From an uncultured Ilumatobacter sp. (lineage in GTDB: Bacteria; Actinomycetota; Acidimicrobiia; Acidimicrobiales; Ilumatobacteraceae): a DNA stretch of 55,747 bases. The stretch is from NCBI GenBank assembly GCA_905480335.1, contig CAJQPY010000039.1, positions 1-55,747 of the forward strand, written 5' to 3'. A program made the position numbers and the translations under genes. The notes beneath the pieces were generated by a model, which had not been told where the DNA came from, ran no database searches, and saw only the letters and a program-made list of their open reading frames with translations. Below, piece after piece: positions 1 through 9,362 of this stretch. Positions within the stretch are counted from its first letter, which is position 1. Every line of letters starts with the position of its first letter.

Positions 1-339
1 CTGCGCTGCCGATGGCGGCGGTTCGAATGTGTGTGAGTTGGTCCCCTCGGGCACGATCCCGACAATCTCGGCACGGTTGCCGATTACGTTGGCAGCGATC
101 GACGTAATAGGCGCCACGGTTGTGACCACCGTCAATTCTGCCGATTCAACGCCGGAGTCGGCAGACTCCTCACCGTTCGTGGCAGTATCAGAGCCTGCAC
201 ATGATGTCGCAGCAATCGCTGCGCACGCTATGGCGCAAGCTATTCGTTGCGTCCAATAGCCGCTGTTCGCCGTTTTATGACCCACTTCCGCCCGCCCAAC
301 CTCTGACTTGACAAAAATCATCCTCACGACGTTGACCAT
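1..339 (-). CDS. Zinc/manganese ABC transporter substrate-binding lipoprotein, 5' part (cut by window edge)
   Basis: The frame from the ATG at 339 is open to base 1, giving 113 residues of the N-terminus. A hydrophobic stretch followed by Cys47 (context AATSCAGS) reads as a lipoprotein signal. After a short Ser/Glu linker comes VVTTVAPITSIAANVIG and then PEGTNSHTFEPPPS. That is the start of the ZnuA/TroA (cluster A-I) binding-protein fold, where the His in the 'G-x-x-x-H-x-F-E-P-x-P' motif is a metal ligand. The protein would capture Zn or Mn outside the membrane for an ABC importer encoded beyond the left edge. The start could also be the in-frame ATG at 321. Family assignment is firm; the metal is not determinable. 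Confidence 0.85.
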   Translation of the reverse strand, partial: MVNVVRMIFVKSEVGRAEVGHKTANSGYWTQRIACAIACAAIAATSCAGSDTATNGEESADSGVESAELTVVTTVAPITSIAANVIGNRAEIVGIVPEGTNSHTFEPPPSAAQ

Positions 340-487
340 AGTTGCGAGCTGGACGCACCTACACTTCCTGCTCAAAATTCGACCCGATGCTCAACTAATC
401 GACCACTTCGGAGGATTGTCCCCCCAAACTGCGGCAACCTAAGCCGCTACCCTCGCCTCGACTGGCCGCTTCAAAGACTGAGATTTC

Positions 488-2041
488 ATGAGCATCGACC
501 ATGCCCCTTCCACAACACAGACCCGGGACGGTTTCCATTTGGTTACAGAGCGCCTCGATACAGACTCGTTCGGACTATTTGAGGCTCACGCCCGCAATGG
601 GGGCAGCGTCCTGCTCGTTCCGCAACCCGGCGACGAATTCGCCGAAGCACTCGCTGGCGCACACATCACGGCACCGCTTCCCAATACCGAATGGTTCGTC
701 ACTCTTGCCGCACGGCCCGAAGCCGTGCGACTTGACGGCGAAGTCCCTATTTCGACCCCGCTGCTCACGTTCGCGCCGTTTGACCCCGACGTTGAGGTGG
801 CCGCCACAACGAGCGTTCGCTTCGAACATCGCCCGACGATGCTCGTCCGGCGAGTAGGAGCAGGCCGCATCATCACGATCGGGATGACGGTTGTCGAAGC
901 TGTTGATGCTCACGAGACCCTCGGCCCATTCCTAAGGCGTCTGCTTCGCACCGATTTCCCGACCACATCAGTAAGCGACCTCGGCGTGGCCGTCGTCGGC
1001 TACGGTCCATTCGGCGGCATGGGCTATCTGCACGGACTCGCCGCTTCCGAAACCGACGGACTGGCGCTCGTCGCTGCGGCCGACAGTTCGGCGGATCGCC
1101 TCAATGCCGCACGGCTCGACTTTCCCGGGCTCACGGCCCACGACTCCGGCACGTCGCTCGCCTCCGACGACAATGTCGACATTGCGATCATCGCGACACC
1201 TCCAGTGCACCATGCCGAACTTGCGCTCGAACTGCTGCGCGCCGGCAAACATGTCGTCGTAGAAAAGCCGATGTGTCTGACGACAGCCGATGCTGACGCG
1301 CTCATCGAGACGGCCAACGACCTAGGTCGGACCATCTCGGTGCACCAAAGTCGACGGTGGGACACCGACTGGCTGGCCATCCGGCGCCTTATCGACCGCG
1401 GCGACTTGGGCGGCGTGTTTAACATCGAAACGTTTGTCGGCGGCTTCGAGCACCCCTGCCGGGCGTGGCACTCAGAGGACTCAATCTCTGGCGGCGCAGT
1501 CTACGACTGGGGTTCCCACCACATTGACTGGATCATCCAGCACTACGGCACGGCGCCGAAAAAAGTGCTCTGCTCGGCACACACGCAGGTGTGGCATGAC
1601 ACGACCAACGTCGATCAACTCTCGGTCTGGATGCAATGGGCCGACGGACGTGAGGCCACCTTCCGCCAGAGTGACGTCTGCGCAATTCGGCGACCAAAAT
1701 TCCACATCGAGGGCACACTCGGCACACTCGAGGGTCACTACGAACCAGTCCGGCAGGATTCTGTTGTGGCTGGCCGCGGCTTTCAGGCTCACGTCTCGCA
1801 CCATGCTGAGCGCCCCGTAGACCTGGTGCTCGCCCGCTACGACGGCACCCACGGCCTCATCAAGTCACACATCACTCCGGCTCCACATCCCGGATGGGGT
1901 TTTCATCGAAACCTTGCGAACCACTTGCTGCTCGGGGAGCCGCTCGCAGTCCGCCCCGAGCAATCCCGCGATGTGGTCTCGGTACTCGAAGCCGCGCATC
2001 ACTCCGGCGCCAACGGCGGCGAACTCATCGAACTCCCGTGA
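488..2041 (+). CDS. Gfo/Idh/MocA oxidoreductase with N-terminal ThuA-like domain
   Basis: 517 residues, longer than the usual 330-400 for the family. Residues about 15-155 resemble a ThuA/trehalose-utilisation domain. The NAD(P)-binding Rossmann domain begins near 166 with VAVVGYGPFG, and the family hallmark EKP is at 259-261 (Lys260 being the expected catalytic residue). The C-terminal half is the alpha/beta substrate domain. The enzyme probably oxidises or reduces a sugar or cyclitol with NAD(P). It opens a plus-strand run with 20 bp to the next dehydrogenase. No strong ribosome site is seen ahead of the ATG. The substrate cannot be read from the sequence. Confidence 0.85.
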   Translation: MSIDHAPSTTQTRDGFHLVTERLDTDSFGLFEAHARNGGSVLLVPQPGDEFAEALAGAHITAPLPNTEWFVTLAARPEAVRLDGEVPISTPLLTFAPFDPDVEVAATTSVRFEHRPTMLVRRVGAGRIITIGMTVVEAVDAHETLGPFLRRLLRTDFPTTSVSDLGVAVVGYGPFGGMGYLHGLAASETDGLALVAAADSSADRLNAARLDFPGLTAHDSGTSLASDDNVDIAIIATPPVHHAELALELLRAGKHVVVEKPMCLTTADADALIETANDLGRTISVHQSRRWDTDWLAIRRLIDRGDLGGVFNIETFVGGFEHPCRAWHSEDSISGGAVYDWGSHHIDWIIQHYGTAPKKVLCSAHTQVWHDTTNVDQLSVWMQWADGREATFRQSDVCAIRRPKFHIEGTLGTLEGHYEPVRQDSVVAGRGFQAHVSHHAERPVDLVLARYDGTHGLIKSHITPAPHPGWGFHRNLANHLLLGEPLAVRPEQSRDVVSVLEAAHHSGANGGELIELP

Positions 2042-2060
2042 GTCGCCAGCGGACGGCGCT

Positions 2061-3125
2061 GTGACCGATCTGGTCGGCTTCGGCATAATCGGCGCGAACT
2101 CCTTCGTTGCGAACGCAGCCGTACTGCCCGCGATCAGCGCTTCGGCAAATGCCTCGGTGGTGGCGACTGCATCGCGCAGTGGCAACATCGCACAGCGCTG
2201 GGCTTCGACACAGCTCGACGACTACGACGCCGTCCTCGATCATCCTGATGTCGACGCCGTGTACATCCCGCTCCCAAACGGCATGCACCGAGAGTGGACT
2301 GAACGCGCCGCTGCCGCCGGCAAGCATGTGCTGTGCGAAAAGCCTCTCGCCGCCGATCCGGCCACAGCCACGGCAATGGCGGATGCCTGCCGGAGGGCCG
2401 AGGTCCTCCTCGCCGAAGCCTGGATGACACCATTTGATCGGCGCTGGGCCGCCACGATCGAATTGGCTCGCAGCGGCGCTATCGGCGACTTCGACACGCA
2501 AGATCATCACTTCACGTTCACCATCGGTCCCGAGGCTTCGAACAACTATCGATGGGACCCCAAACAGGGCGGCGGCGCGCTTCTCGACGTAGGCGTCTAC
2601 TGCCTCGGTACTGCCATCGAACTCTGGGGTCCCGATTGCGAAGTCGACACCGTCAAACGCGCGATGACGCCACATGGTGTAGATGCCACAACCGTCGCCA
2701 ATCTTGTCTGGCCCGGTGATCGACGAGCACAGATCACATGCTCGTTCGTCGATGCCGAACGCCAACTGGCGTCCTTCCGCAGCGCCGACACAGCGTTGCT
2801 GCTCGAACACGCCGCATTTACGAGCGGCCACGAACTCGACCACGTTGTCGTGCGCAGCAGTTCGCGCTTGGACTTGCCCACAATCGCACTCGATCCGTAC
2901 CTACCTGCACCGGGGCTCGCCCGACCGGCGGTCAGCCCCCACGGCGAACAACGACGCGTGGAACAGTTTTCGGTCGAGGTCGGGGACCCGTACCAAAGCA
3001 TGATCGAAGCCTTTGCCAACGCCGTTCTCGGAAAGTTGGAATGGCCACGACCTGTCGAGCGATCCATCGAGATGCTTGGGCTACTCGAGCGCATTGCTCG
3101 ATTCGGAGATACCGCACATGCATGA
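2061..3125 (+). CDS. Gfo/Idh/MocA family dehydrogenase (xylose/dihydrodiol dehydrogenase type)
   Basis: 354 residues from a GTG start. The frame is open further upstream, but that part is the antisense-like shadow of the preceding gene, and homology begins at VTDLVGFGIIGANS. It has an N-terminal nucleotide-binding domain, the CEKPL signature with Lys94, and YRWDPKQGGGALLDVGVYC in the substrate domain. This matches the dimeric dihydrodiol/D-xylose dehydrogenase branch. It follows the first dehydrogenase by 20 bp and overlaps the hydrolase start by 8 bp, so the pair is almost certainly co-transcribed and may act on the same carbohydrate. Confidence 0.87.
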   Translation: MTDLVGFGIIGANSFVANAAVLPAISASANASVVATASRSGNIAQRWASTQLDDYDAVLDHPDVDAVYIPLPNGMHREWTERAAAAGKHVLCEKPLAADPATATAMADACRRAEVLLAEAWMTPFDRRWAATIELARSGAIGDFDTQDHHFTFTIGPEASNNYRWDPKQGGGALLDVGVYCLGTAIELWGPDCEVDTVKRAMTPHGVDATTVANLVWPGDRRAQITCSFVDAERQLASFRSADTALLLEHAAFTSGHELDHVVVRSSSRLDLPTIALDPYLPAPGLARPAVSPHGEQRRVEQFSVEVGDPYQSMIEAFANAVLGKLEWPRPVERSIEMLGLLERIARFGDTAHA

Positions 3126-4032
3126 CGACAGCACACCGACGACCGAGTGGCATACAATTTCATCCGGAGTCGAGCTCCACGTGCTTCGGTTGGAGCCGCC
3201 GGCCGAGACCGCCGAGACGCAACGATCCTGGCTGATGACCCACGGGCTCGCCTCGAATGCGAGACTCTGGGACGGGGTCGCCCGACGACTCGCCGCCTCC
3301 GGCCACCATGTCGCCACGGTCGACCAGCGCGGTCACGGCCAGTCGTCGAAGCCGGACGACGGCTACGACGTGGCGACCTGTGCCGACGATCTCGCCCTGT
3401 TGATCGACACACTCGGTTTCGACCGACCCGCCGTTGCCGGTCAGTCGTGGGGCGGCAACGTGGTGCTCGAACTTGGCCACCGTCACCCCGATCTGATCAG
3501 TCAGGTCGCCTGCGTGGACGGAGGGTTCATCGACCTGCGCTCGAAGTTCCCGGTCTGGGAGGACTGCGTCGAGGCACTCGCCCCGCCCCGGCTTGCCGGC
3601 ACGCCAGTCGAGACGATGCGCACGTGGCTTGAGCGATCCGCTTCAGACTGGCCCGATGAGGGCCGCTCGGCGACCATGGCCAACTTCGAGTTGCGCAACG
3701 ACGGCACCATCGCACCATGGCTCACGTTTGAGCATCATCTCAGCGTGCTGCGTGGACTGTGGGAACACACACCGTCGGTGGTTTACCCCGAAATGCGTAT
3801 CCCGACGCTACTCATCGGCGCAGATACGGAAGATGTTGCGTGGAGCGCGTCCAAACACGATGCGGTCGATCAAGCGATTACATCACTGCCACGCGGACGG
3901 GCGCATTGGTTCAGCCCCGCTCACCACGACGTCCATGCGCAGCAACCCGAGGCCGTGGCTGCGTTGCTGCATCAGTCCAGCACCGACCCCGCTTTCTTCT
4001 CGGGCCCTACCAAAACGGAGGCATCCACATGA
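3118..4032 (+). CDS. Alpha/beta hydrolase
   Basis: 304 residues with a typical alpha/beta hydrolase fold. THGLASNARLW forms the oxyanion region, DQRGHGQS follows, the nucleophile elbow GQSWGG has Ser110, and a C-terminal His lies in the AHWFSPAHHDVH segment. The ATG at 3118 overlaps the end of the upstream dehydrogenase, and its stop overlaps the next start (ATGA), so translation is probably coupled. Context suggests ester or lactone hydrolysis next to sugar oxidation, for example opening an aldonolactone. That role is inference. Confidence 0.88.
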   Translation: MHDDSTPTTEWHTISSGVELHVLRLEPPAETAETQRSWLMTHGLASNARLWDGVARRLAASGHHVATVDQRGHGQSSKPDDGYDVATCADDLALLIDTLGFDRPAVAGQSWGGNVVLELGHRHPDLISQVACVDGGFIDLRSKFPVWEDCVEALAPPRLAGTPVETMRTWLERSASDWPDEGRSATMANFELRNDGTIAPWLTFEHHLSVLRGLWEHTPSVVYPEMRIPTLLIGADTEDVAWSASKHDAVDQAITSLPRGRAHWFSPAHHDVHAQQPEAVAALLHQSSTDPAFFSGPTKTEAST

Positions 4033-5330
4033 CCCTTCCTCGCCTGCTCGTCATCATGGGATCGGGCGAAACTGCCCCAACGATGAAGGCGCCGCACCGG
4101 CGCGTGTTCGAACGAATCATCGCGGGCGGACACCCTGCCAACCCGGTGATGCTCGACACGCCATTCGGCTTCCAGGAAAACGCTCCGATCCTCGCTGCCA
4201 CGACCACCAAGTACTTCAGCGATTCCGTGAGCCAGGACGTCGAGGTTGCGGGGCTGACGCGGACCGATACGGGCGATACGGCTGCGGTCGAATCGGCGAT
4301 CGCTAAAGTTCGCGACGCTAACTGGGTATTCGCCGGGCCTGGGAGCCCAACGTTCGCACTTCGGCAGTGGCAGCGTACCGACCTGCGCGATGTGCTCGCC
4401 GAGAAGCTTGCGGTGACCGACCGGGGCGGCGGCGGTGCGCTCGTGTTTTCGTCGGCGGCCGCGCTGACACTCGGTGTGTCTACCGTTCCGGTGTACGAGG
4501 TCTACAAGGTCGGGATGGATCCATGGTGGGAACCCGGACTGGACCTGCTCTCCGAAATCGGGATCAATGCTGCCGTCATTCCCCACTACGACAACCAGGA
4601 GGGCGGCAATCACGACACGCGCTTCTGCTACCTCGGCGAACGACGCCTTGCGATGCTTGAGCCCGAGCTGCCGGACAGCGCATTCGTCATCGGACTCGAC
4701 GAACACACCGGTGTTATCATGGACCTCGACGCGGACACCGCCGAAATTGTCGGCAAGGGCGCGCTCACGCTGCGCCGCAACGGTGTCTCGGTCCGCCACG
4801 ACTCCGGATCGACGATTGCACTCGACGTGGTTCGCTCGGGCGGCGGCACCGGTGCCCCCGGCGCCAGACTCACCACGGCTTCGATCAACCCGTCCAAGCA
4901 ACCGGCTCCGGAGAACACCCCGAGCGAGAACGACACAACACTCGGCCTTGCGGCAACCGCCCGTGCCATCGAGTCCCGCTTCAACGACGCCCTCACCGCC
5001 GGCAACTCGCCGGCAGCCGTCGCTGCACTCCTCGACCTCGATGCAACGATCGTTGAGTGGTCGGCCGACACGCTGCAGTCTGACGAAATGGATCAAGCAC
5101 GCAGATCGCTACGTTCGATGATCATCAAGCTTGGGACTGCGGCCACAGACGGACTTCGTGATCCCAGAAATGTGCTCGGTCCAGTCGTCGAGGCAGCCCT
5201 CGCAGCCCGCCGCGTCGCACGCGAAGAGAAGGCTTACGCCGTATCCGACGCTTTGCGCAATGGCCTTGATACTGCGGGCATCGAGGTACGCGACACCGCA
5301 GATGGTGTCGAGTGGGTCATCCGCTCATGA
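4029..5330 (+). CDS. Peptidase S51/cyanophycinase-like domain fused to CysRS C-terminal-like domain
   Basis: 433 residues. Residues 1-265 look like a class I glutamine-amidotransferase-like fold of the peptidase E/cyanophycinase (S51) group: VIMGSGETAP at the start, FAGPGSPT at about 101-108, and GALVFSSAAALTLG at 136-149 in the place of the usual nucleophile motif GTSAGA. A Pro/Ser-rich linker (about 285-305) leads to residues 305-433, which resemble the C-terminal helical domain of cysteinyl-tRNA synthetase: AREEKAYAVSDALRNGLD, then GIEVRDTADGVEW. There is no CysRS catalytic domain in the protein. It is last in the four-gene run, with ATGA overlap to the hydrolase. Each half is recognisable; the joint function is unknown. 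Confidence 0.8.
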   Translation: MTLPRLLVIMGSGETAPTMKAPHRRVFERIIAGGHPANPVMLDTPFGFQENAPILAATTTKYFSDSVSQDVEVAGLTRTDTGDTAAVESAIAKVRDANWVFAGPGSPTFALRQWQRTDLRDVLAEKLAVTDRGGGGALVFSSAAALTLGVSTVPVYEVYKVGMDPWWEPGLDLLSEIGINAAVIPHYDNQEGGNHDTRFCYLGERRLAMLEPELPDSAFVIGLDEHTGVIMDLDADTAEIVGKGALTLRRNGVSVRHDSGSTIALDVVRSGGGTGAPGARLTTASINPSKQPAPENTPSENDTTLGLAATARAIESRFNDALTAGNSPAAVAALLDLDATIVEWSADTLQSDEMDQARRSLRSMIIKLGTAATDGLRDPRNVLGPVVEAALAARRVAREEKAYAVSDALRNGLDTAGIEVRDTADGVEWVIRS

Positions 5331-5354
5331 CGGCGCGGGTTTCTAGTTACCCCT

Positions 5355-7418
5355 CTAGCCAACCATGTTTGCCGGGGTGAGCACGACCGGCGTCTCGAGT
5401 TGCTCAACCGTGAGGTGGCATTTGATGCTGTGACCGTCAGAGAGCTCGCGCAACTCTGGCTCGGTCACTTCGCACAGCCCTTCCACAGCACGGTGACATC
5501 GTGTGTGGAACACGCAACCCGACGGAGGATCGGCCGGCGAGGGGATCTCTCCGGTGAGAGGAATCCGGTTTTCTGCGGCGCCGTCAACACTCGGCACTGC
5601 TGAGAGTAGTGCCTCGGTATACGGATGATTAGTCTCGCCAAAGATCTTGCTGACTGGACCTATTTCCATGATCCGACCGACGTACATCACGGCAATGCGA
5701 TCGGCAAGGTAGCGAACGACCGAGATGTCGTGGCTGATGAACAGATAGCTCGTTCGCTCGTGTCGTTGGAGATTTGCGAGCAAATTTAAGATTGCCGCCT
5801 GGACAGAAACATCCAAAGCTGAGGTCGGCTCATCGCACACAACGACGTTTGGATCGCCAGCGAATGCTCGCGCAATTGCTACACGCTGTTTAAGGCCACC
5901 CGACAGCTGGCGGGGACGCATGTCAAGGTGACGAGGCGACAGTCGCATTGCTTCGGCGACCTCGACGGCGCGATGATCAGCCTCAGCTCCGCGGAGTCCC
6001 GTCAATTTCGTAATCGATCGAGTGAGAATTCTCCTCACCGTCCAAGACCGGTTGAGGGCCGAGTCAGGGTTCTGGAAGACCATCTGAATCGATCGGATTG
6101 ACTCCTCGACTCGTTCCGTCGCCTTTGTTTTCATCGCTCGCCCACGAAGCGTAATCTTTCCGCCCTCGTCCGGCTCGTGGATCCCCAGCATCGTCTTCGC
6201 AAGGGTCGACTTGCCGGACCCTGACTCCCCAACCAACCCCAGGGTCTCCCCCTCCGCAAACCCAAGGTCAACGCTAACCAGTGCAGGAACGTCATTGCCG
6301 CGCTGTCTAAATGTCTTCGAGACCCCGTGCACGCCGATGACCTCCTCGCTGCCGATCTCGACAGATTCGAAGTCTTTCACCGGCTCAGGAACCTCATCAA
6401 TGTGATCGGGCCGGTGACATCGGGTCCAGTGACCGTCGCTGCGCTGGGAGATGGGCGGCTTCTCGGTTCGACATTCATCGTTGGCAATCGGACAGCGATC
6501 GACATACACGCACGTTGGCAGTGGGTCACCGATTTGCGGCAAATTTCCGGGTATCGCGAATAACTCGCGGTCGTCCTTGCGAACACCCTGCCGGGGAATG
6601 GAATTGAGTAAACCGACTGTGTAGGGGTGACTTGGGTTGTCAAAGACGTCCTCGACTGTTCCTTCCTCCACGATTTGTCCTGCGTACATGACGCCCACTC
6701 GGTCGCACATGGTCCGAATCACGCCGAGATTATGCGCAATTAACAAAATCGCAGAGTTCAATTCCGAGCGAAGGTCTCGTACAAGGTCGAGCACCTCCGC
6801 CTCGACGGTCGCGTCAAGACCGGTTGTCGGTTCGTCGAGAACGAGAAGTGTCGGGTCACAGGCGAGTGCCATTGCGATCACAACTCGTTGCAACATGCCC
6901 CCCGAAAGCTGATGCGGGTACCGTTCCATAACGCTCTCGGGCGAAGCGATCCGGACGCGCTTGAGTGCCTCAAGTGCGGCCTCTACGGCCTCTGCTTTAG
7001 GTAGCCCCATTACCTCGAACGACTCGGCTACCTGCCGCCCGACCTTCAGTACGGGGTTGACAGCCTGAACCGGGTCCTGAAAGACCATCGACGCATCGTT
7101 GGCGCGAAAACTTCGCAGCTGCCGCGACGACATCGCAGTCAGTTCCTTACCGACAGAGGTAACCCGCCCTCCATCGATTTGACCGTTGCTCGGCAGGTAC
7201 CGCAGCGCTGCGTATGCAGTCGTCGATTTCCCGCAGCCCGACTCGCCGACCAAGCCGTACGCCTCCCCCGGTCGCACCTCGAACGTCACGCCCCGCAGCA
7301 CCTCTCGGGGGGTCCCGCGTACGGTGTAAGAAAGCCTCAAATCGTCAACCGCTAGTGCGGCTGTCGACGAGTCTTGGATCACGACTTCCGAGCTGGGGGG
7401 GTTGTCTTCGAGGGTCAT
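5355..7418 (-). CDS. Oligopeptide-type ABC transporter, double ATP-binding protein (DppD-DppF fusion)
   Basis: 687 residues holding two ABC ATPase domains in one chain. Half one has GLVGESGCGKSTT, signature LSGGMLQR and Walker B LLVLDEPTTGLD. Half two has GLVGESGSGKSTL, LSGGLKQR and VVVCDEPTSALD. Each half ends in the oligopeptide/dipeptide C-terminal extension with clustered cysteines (CVYVDRCPIANDEC and CVFHTRCHRAVEGLC). It powers import together with the two permeases immediately upstream. The start is set at the ATG that overlaps the permease stop (ATGA); the longer open frame upstream lies inside the permease gene. It converges on the preceding plus-strand operon with only 24 bp between. 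Confidence 0.93.
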   Translation of the reverse strand: MTLEDNPPSSEVVIQDSSTAALAVDDLRLSYTVRGTPREVLRGVTFEVRPGEAYGLVGESGCGKSTTAYAALRYLPSNGQIDGGRVTSVGKELTAMSSRQLRSFRANDASMVFQDPVQAVNPVLKVGRQVAESFEVMGLPKAEAVEAALEALKRVRIASPESVMERYPHQLSGGMLQRVVIAMALACDPTLLVLDEPTTGLDATVEAEVLDLVRDLRSELNSAILLIAHNLGVIRTMCDRVGVMYAGQIVEEGTVEDVFDNPSHPYTVGLLNSIPRQGVRKDDRELFAIPGNLPQIGDPLPTCVYVDRCPIANDECRTEKPPISQRSDGHWTRCHRPDHIDEVPEPVKDFESVEIGSEEVIGVHGVSKTFRQRGNDVPALVSVDLGFAEGETLGLVGESGSGKSTLAKTMLGIHEPDEGGKITLRGRAMKTKATERVEESIRSIQMVFQNPDSALNRSWTVRRILTRSITKLTGLRGAEADHRAVEVAEAMRLSPRHLDMRPRQLSGGLKQRVAIARAFAGDPNVVVCDEPTSALDVSVQAAILNLLANLQRHERTSYLFISHDISVVRYLADRIAVMYVGRIMEIGPVSKIFGETNHPYTEALLSAVPSVDGAAENRIPLTGEIPSPADPPSGCVFHTRCHRAVEGLCEVTEPELRELSDGHSIKCHLTVEQLETPVVLTPANMVG

Positions 7419-8353
7419 GACTTCAAGGCCTTGTCGATTGAGTCTGTGATTAAATTGACACCAATTACAAGTGTGGCGATCGCAAGTGCAGGGAAAATGG
7501 ACGGCCACCAGACATCTCGGATGATCTGGGTGTAATTGAGAGAGACGTCGATTCCCCAGTCCGCATCCGTCAGGTCGGCCGCTACGAAGCCGAGAAATGC
7601 GAGAGTCGCGTACGTGAATACGGCGTACCCCAACCGAACCGTTAGTTCAACGACAACGAGCCCCGTGACGTTCGGAAGAATCTCTCGGGACACAATAAAC
7701 AGCCCTGACTCACCTCTCATCTTCGCTGAAGTCACGTAGTCAAGATCTGACTCCGAGATCGCTGCCGACCTGATCGTCCTCGTGATCGCTGGCACGAAGA
7801 GGACTGCAATCGTGCCGATGATGACGGGCTGTGACCGACCAAACGTGAACACCACGAGTATCGCCATCAAAATAACCGGGATTGAAAGAATTGCTTCGAC
7901 AATTCTACTGAAGACTTCGTCGACCCAGCCGCGGTAAAAGCCCATCAGCAGACCAAGGAGAGTCCCTGCAATGATTGCGATACCCGTTGCGAGCGGCGCC
8001 ACAATCAGGATTGGGCGAGCTCCATAGATGACTCGGGCGTAGACATCTCGACCAACGCTGTCGGTGCCGAACCAGGCGTCCGCCGACGGGCTCACCCGAG
8101 CACCGGCGTCGGAAAACTCTTTGGGTCCGATTGAAGAAAAAAGACTTGGAACGATTGCCGCCAACACCCAAAATCCGACGACGCCAACTCCGATGACAAA
8201 GCCTGGGCTACGGAACAAGACACGACGCTGCTCCCTGCGTACTTGGGAGCGAGTTGCGGCTGCAGGCGCCCCCTCAACTTCTGGGATATCGGCTTCTGCC
8301 TCTGGACTTCCAATCGGAGTTAGCTCGCCTTCAGGGTCATAAATCGGATTCAT
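7415..8353 (-). CDS. Peptide-type ABC transporter permease (DppC/OppC family)
   Basis: 312 residues. A roughly 45-residue cytoplasmic N-tail is followed by about six membrane helices typical of the DppC branch, including the N-terminal OppC-type segment and a periplasmic stretch WFGTDSVGRDVYARVIYG, a hallmark of this subfamily. The EAA-like loop lies near residue 205 (YVTSAKMRGESGL). It overlaps both neighbours by 4 bp (ATGA), so it sits in a translationally coupled unit with the other permease and the ATPase. Confidence 0.93.
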   Translation of the reverse strand: MNPIYDPEGELTPIGSPEAEADIPEVEGAPAAATRSQVRREQRRVLFRSPGFVIGVGVVGFWVLAAIVPSLFSSIGPKEFSDAGARVSPSADAWFGTDSVGRDVYARVIYGARPILIVAPLATGIAIIAGTLLGLLMGFYRGWVDEVFSRIVEAILSIPVILMAILVVFTFGRSQPVIIGTIAVLFVPAITRTIRSAAISESDLDYVTSAKMRGESGLFIVSREILPNVTGLVVVELTVRLGYAVFTYATLAFLGFVAADLTDADWGIDVSLNYTQIIRDVWWPSIFPALAIATLVIGVNLITDSIDKALKS

Positions 8354-9315
8354 GAGGCCTCTCCAAGATTGGCGCGTGCCCGCGGGTTCATGTAGGCGAC
8401 CAACAGATCCGCCGCAAGCGTTGCGATCATGTAGATGATGGCCACTGTGAGTACGCCAGCGCGCAGGACTGGATAGTCGGCGCGATCCACTGCCCGAATA
8501 ATCAGGTTCCCGATTCCTTGGTACCCAAAGACAATTTCAAGAGCAACCATGCCACCGAACAGGTATCCGAGTTGCGTACCTAAGACTGCAACAGTCGGCT
8601 GGAGCGCGTTGCGAGCGATGTGCTTCCTGAACACTTCGCGCGTAGATAGACCGCGCATGAAAGCTGTTCGTGCGTAATCCGAGTCAAGGGCAGTAATCGT
8701 GCCCGCTCGGGTGACACGAGCGATGTACCCGAAATACACCATCAAAACCGCTACCACGGGCAGTAGTAAGTGTTGCGCTTGAACAAGAGCGCTTGACCCA
8801 GGTGGAGCAGATGCCTGGACTTTAAAGAATTCGAACGGAACAGCAAGGAACGCAAGCAAGAACACTCCCGCAACGAAGTCCGGAATCGCCGAAAACGCTA
8901 GCCCCGTGTTGACGATTGTTCGATCGATCCACGTATCTTTCTTGTAGGCCGCTACAAGACCTCCCAGGATCGATAGAGGAACCATCACCAGTAGGGAGAA
9001 CCCGACGAGTTTCGCGGAATTCGACAGTGCACTCCATACGAGACTCATCACTGGTTCGCCTTTGGCGACTGAAAACGACTCTCCGAAGTCGAGGGTGAAT
9101 ACCGACGTCGCAAGGTTTGCCAGTTGTGCAGATACCGGGTCCTGAAGTCCGAGCGACTCATTTACTTCGATGAGGCGCTCGGGGGACGCGGTACCTCCAG
9201 CAATTTTCCGCGCAGGGTCTCCTGGCGCGATGTTCGGAATCAACGTAATGATCACGAGAATGATCGCCAGGGTGATCAGCGCGAGAAATAGGCGTCGAAG
9301 GATGAATCGGAGCAC
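8350..9315 (-). CDS. Peptide-type ABC transporter permease (DppB/OppB family)
   Basis: 321 residues, six predicted membrane helices. It starts with MLRFILRRLFLALITLAIIL, the classic DppB N-terminus, and later shows YARTAFMRGLSTREVFRKH, the cytoplasmic loop that contacts the ATPase. It pairs with the DppC-type permease downstream. A stem-loop lies between it and the binding-protein gene upstream. Confidence 0.93.
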   Translation of the reverse strand: MLRFILRRLFLALITLAIILVIITLIPNIAPGDPARKIAGGTASPERLIEVNESLGLQDPVSAQLANLATSVFTLDFGESFSVAKGEPVMSLVWSALSNSAKLVGFSLLVMVPLSILGGLVAAYKKDTWIDRTIVNTGLAFSAIPDFVAGVFLLAFLAVPFEFFKVQASAPPGSSALVQAQHLLLPVVAVLMVYFGYIARVTRAGTITALDSDYARTAFMRGLSTREVFRKHIARNALQPTVAVLGTQLGYLFGGMVALEIVFGYQGIGNLIIRAVDRADYPVLRAGVLTVAIIYMIATLAADLLVAYMNPRARANLGEAS

Positions 9316-9362
9316 GTTTCACTTCCCCAGAGTTGAGCGGTTACCTCATCGAAACCTATGCA

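Noticed and set aside
2025..2843. 272-codon minus-strand open frame
   Set aside because: Antisense to the second Gfo/Idh/MocA gene; no independent support.
3972..5096. 374-codon minus-strand open frame
   Set aside because: Fully antisense to the S51/CysRS-like fusion gene, which has recognisable domains and correct coupling; the minus frame shows no family motif and is a composition shadow.
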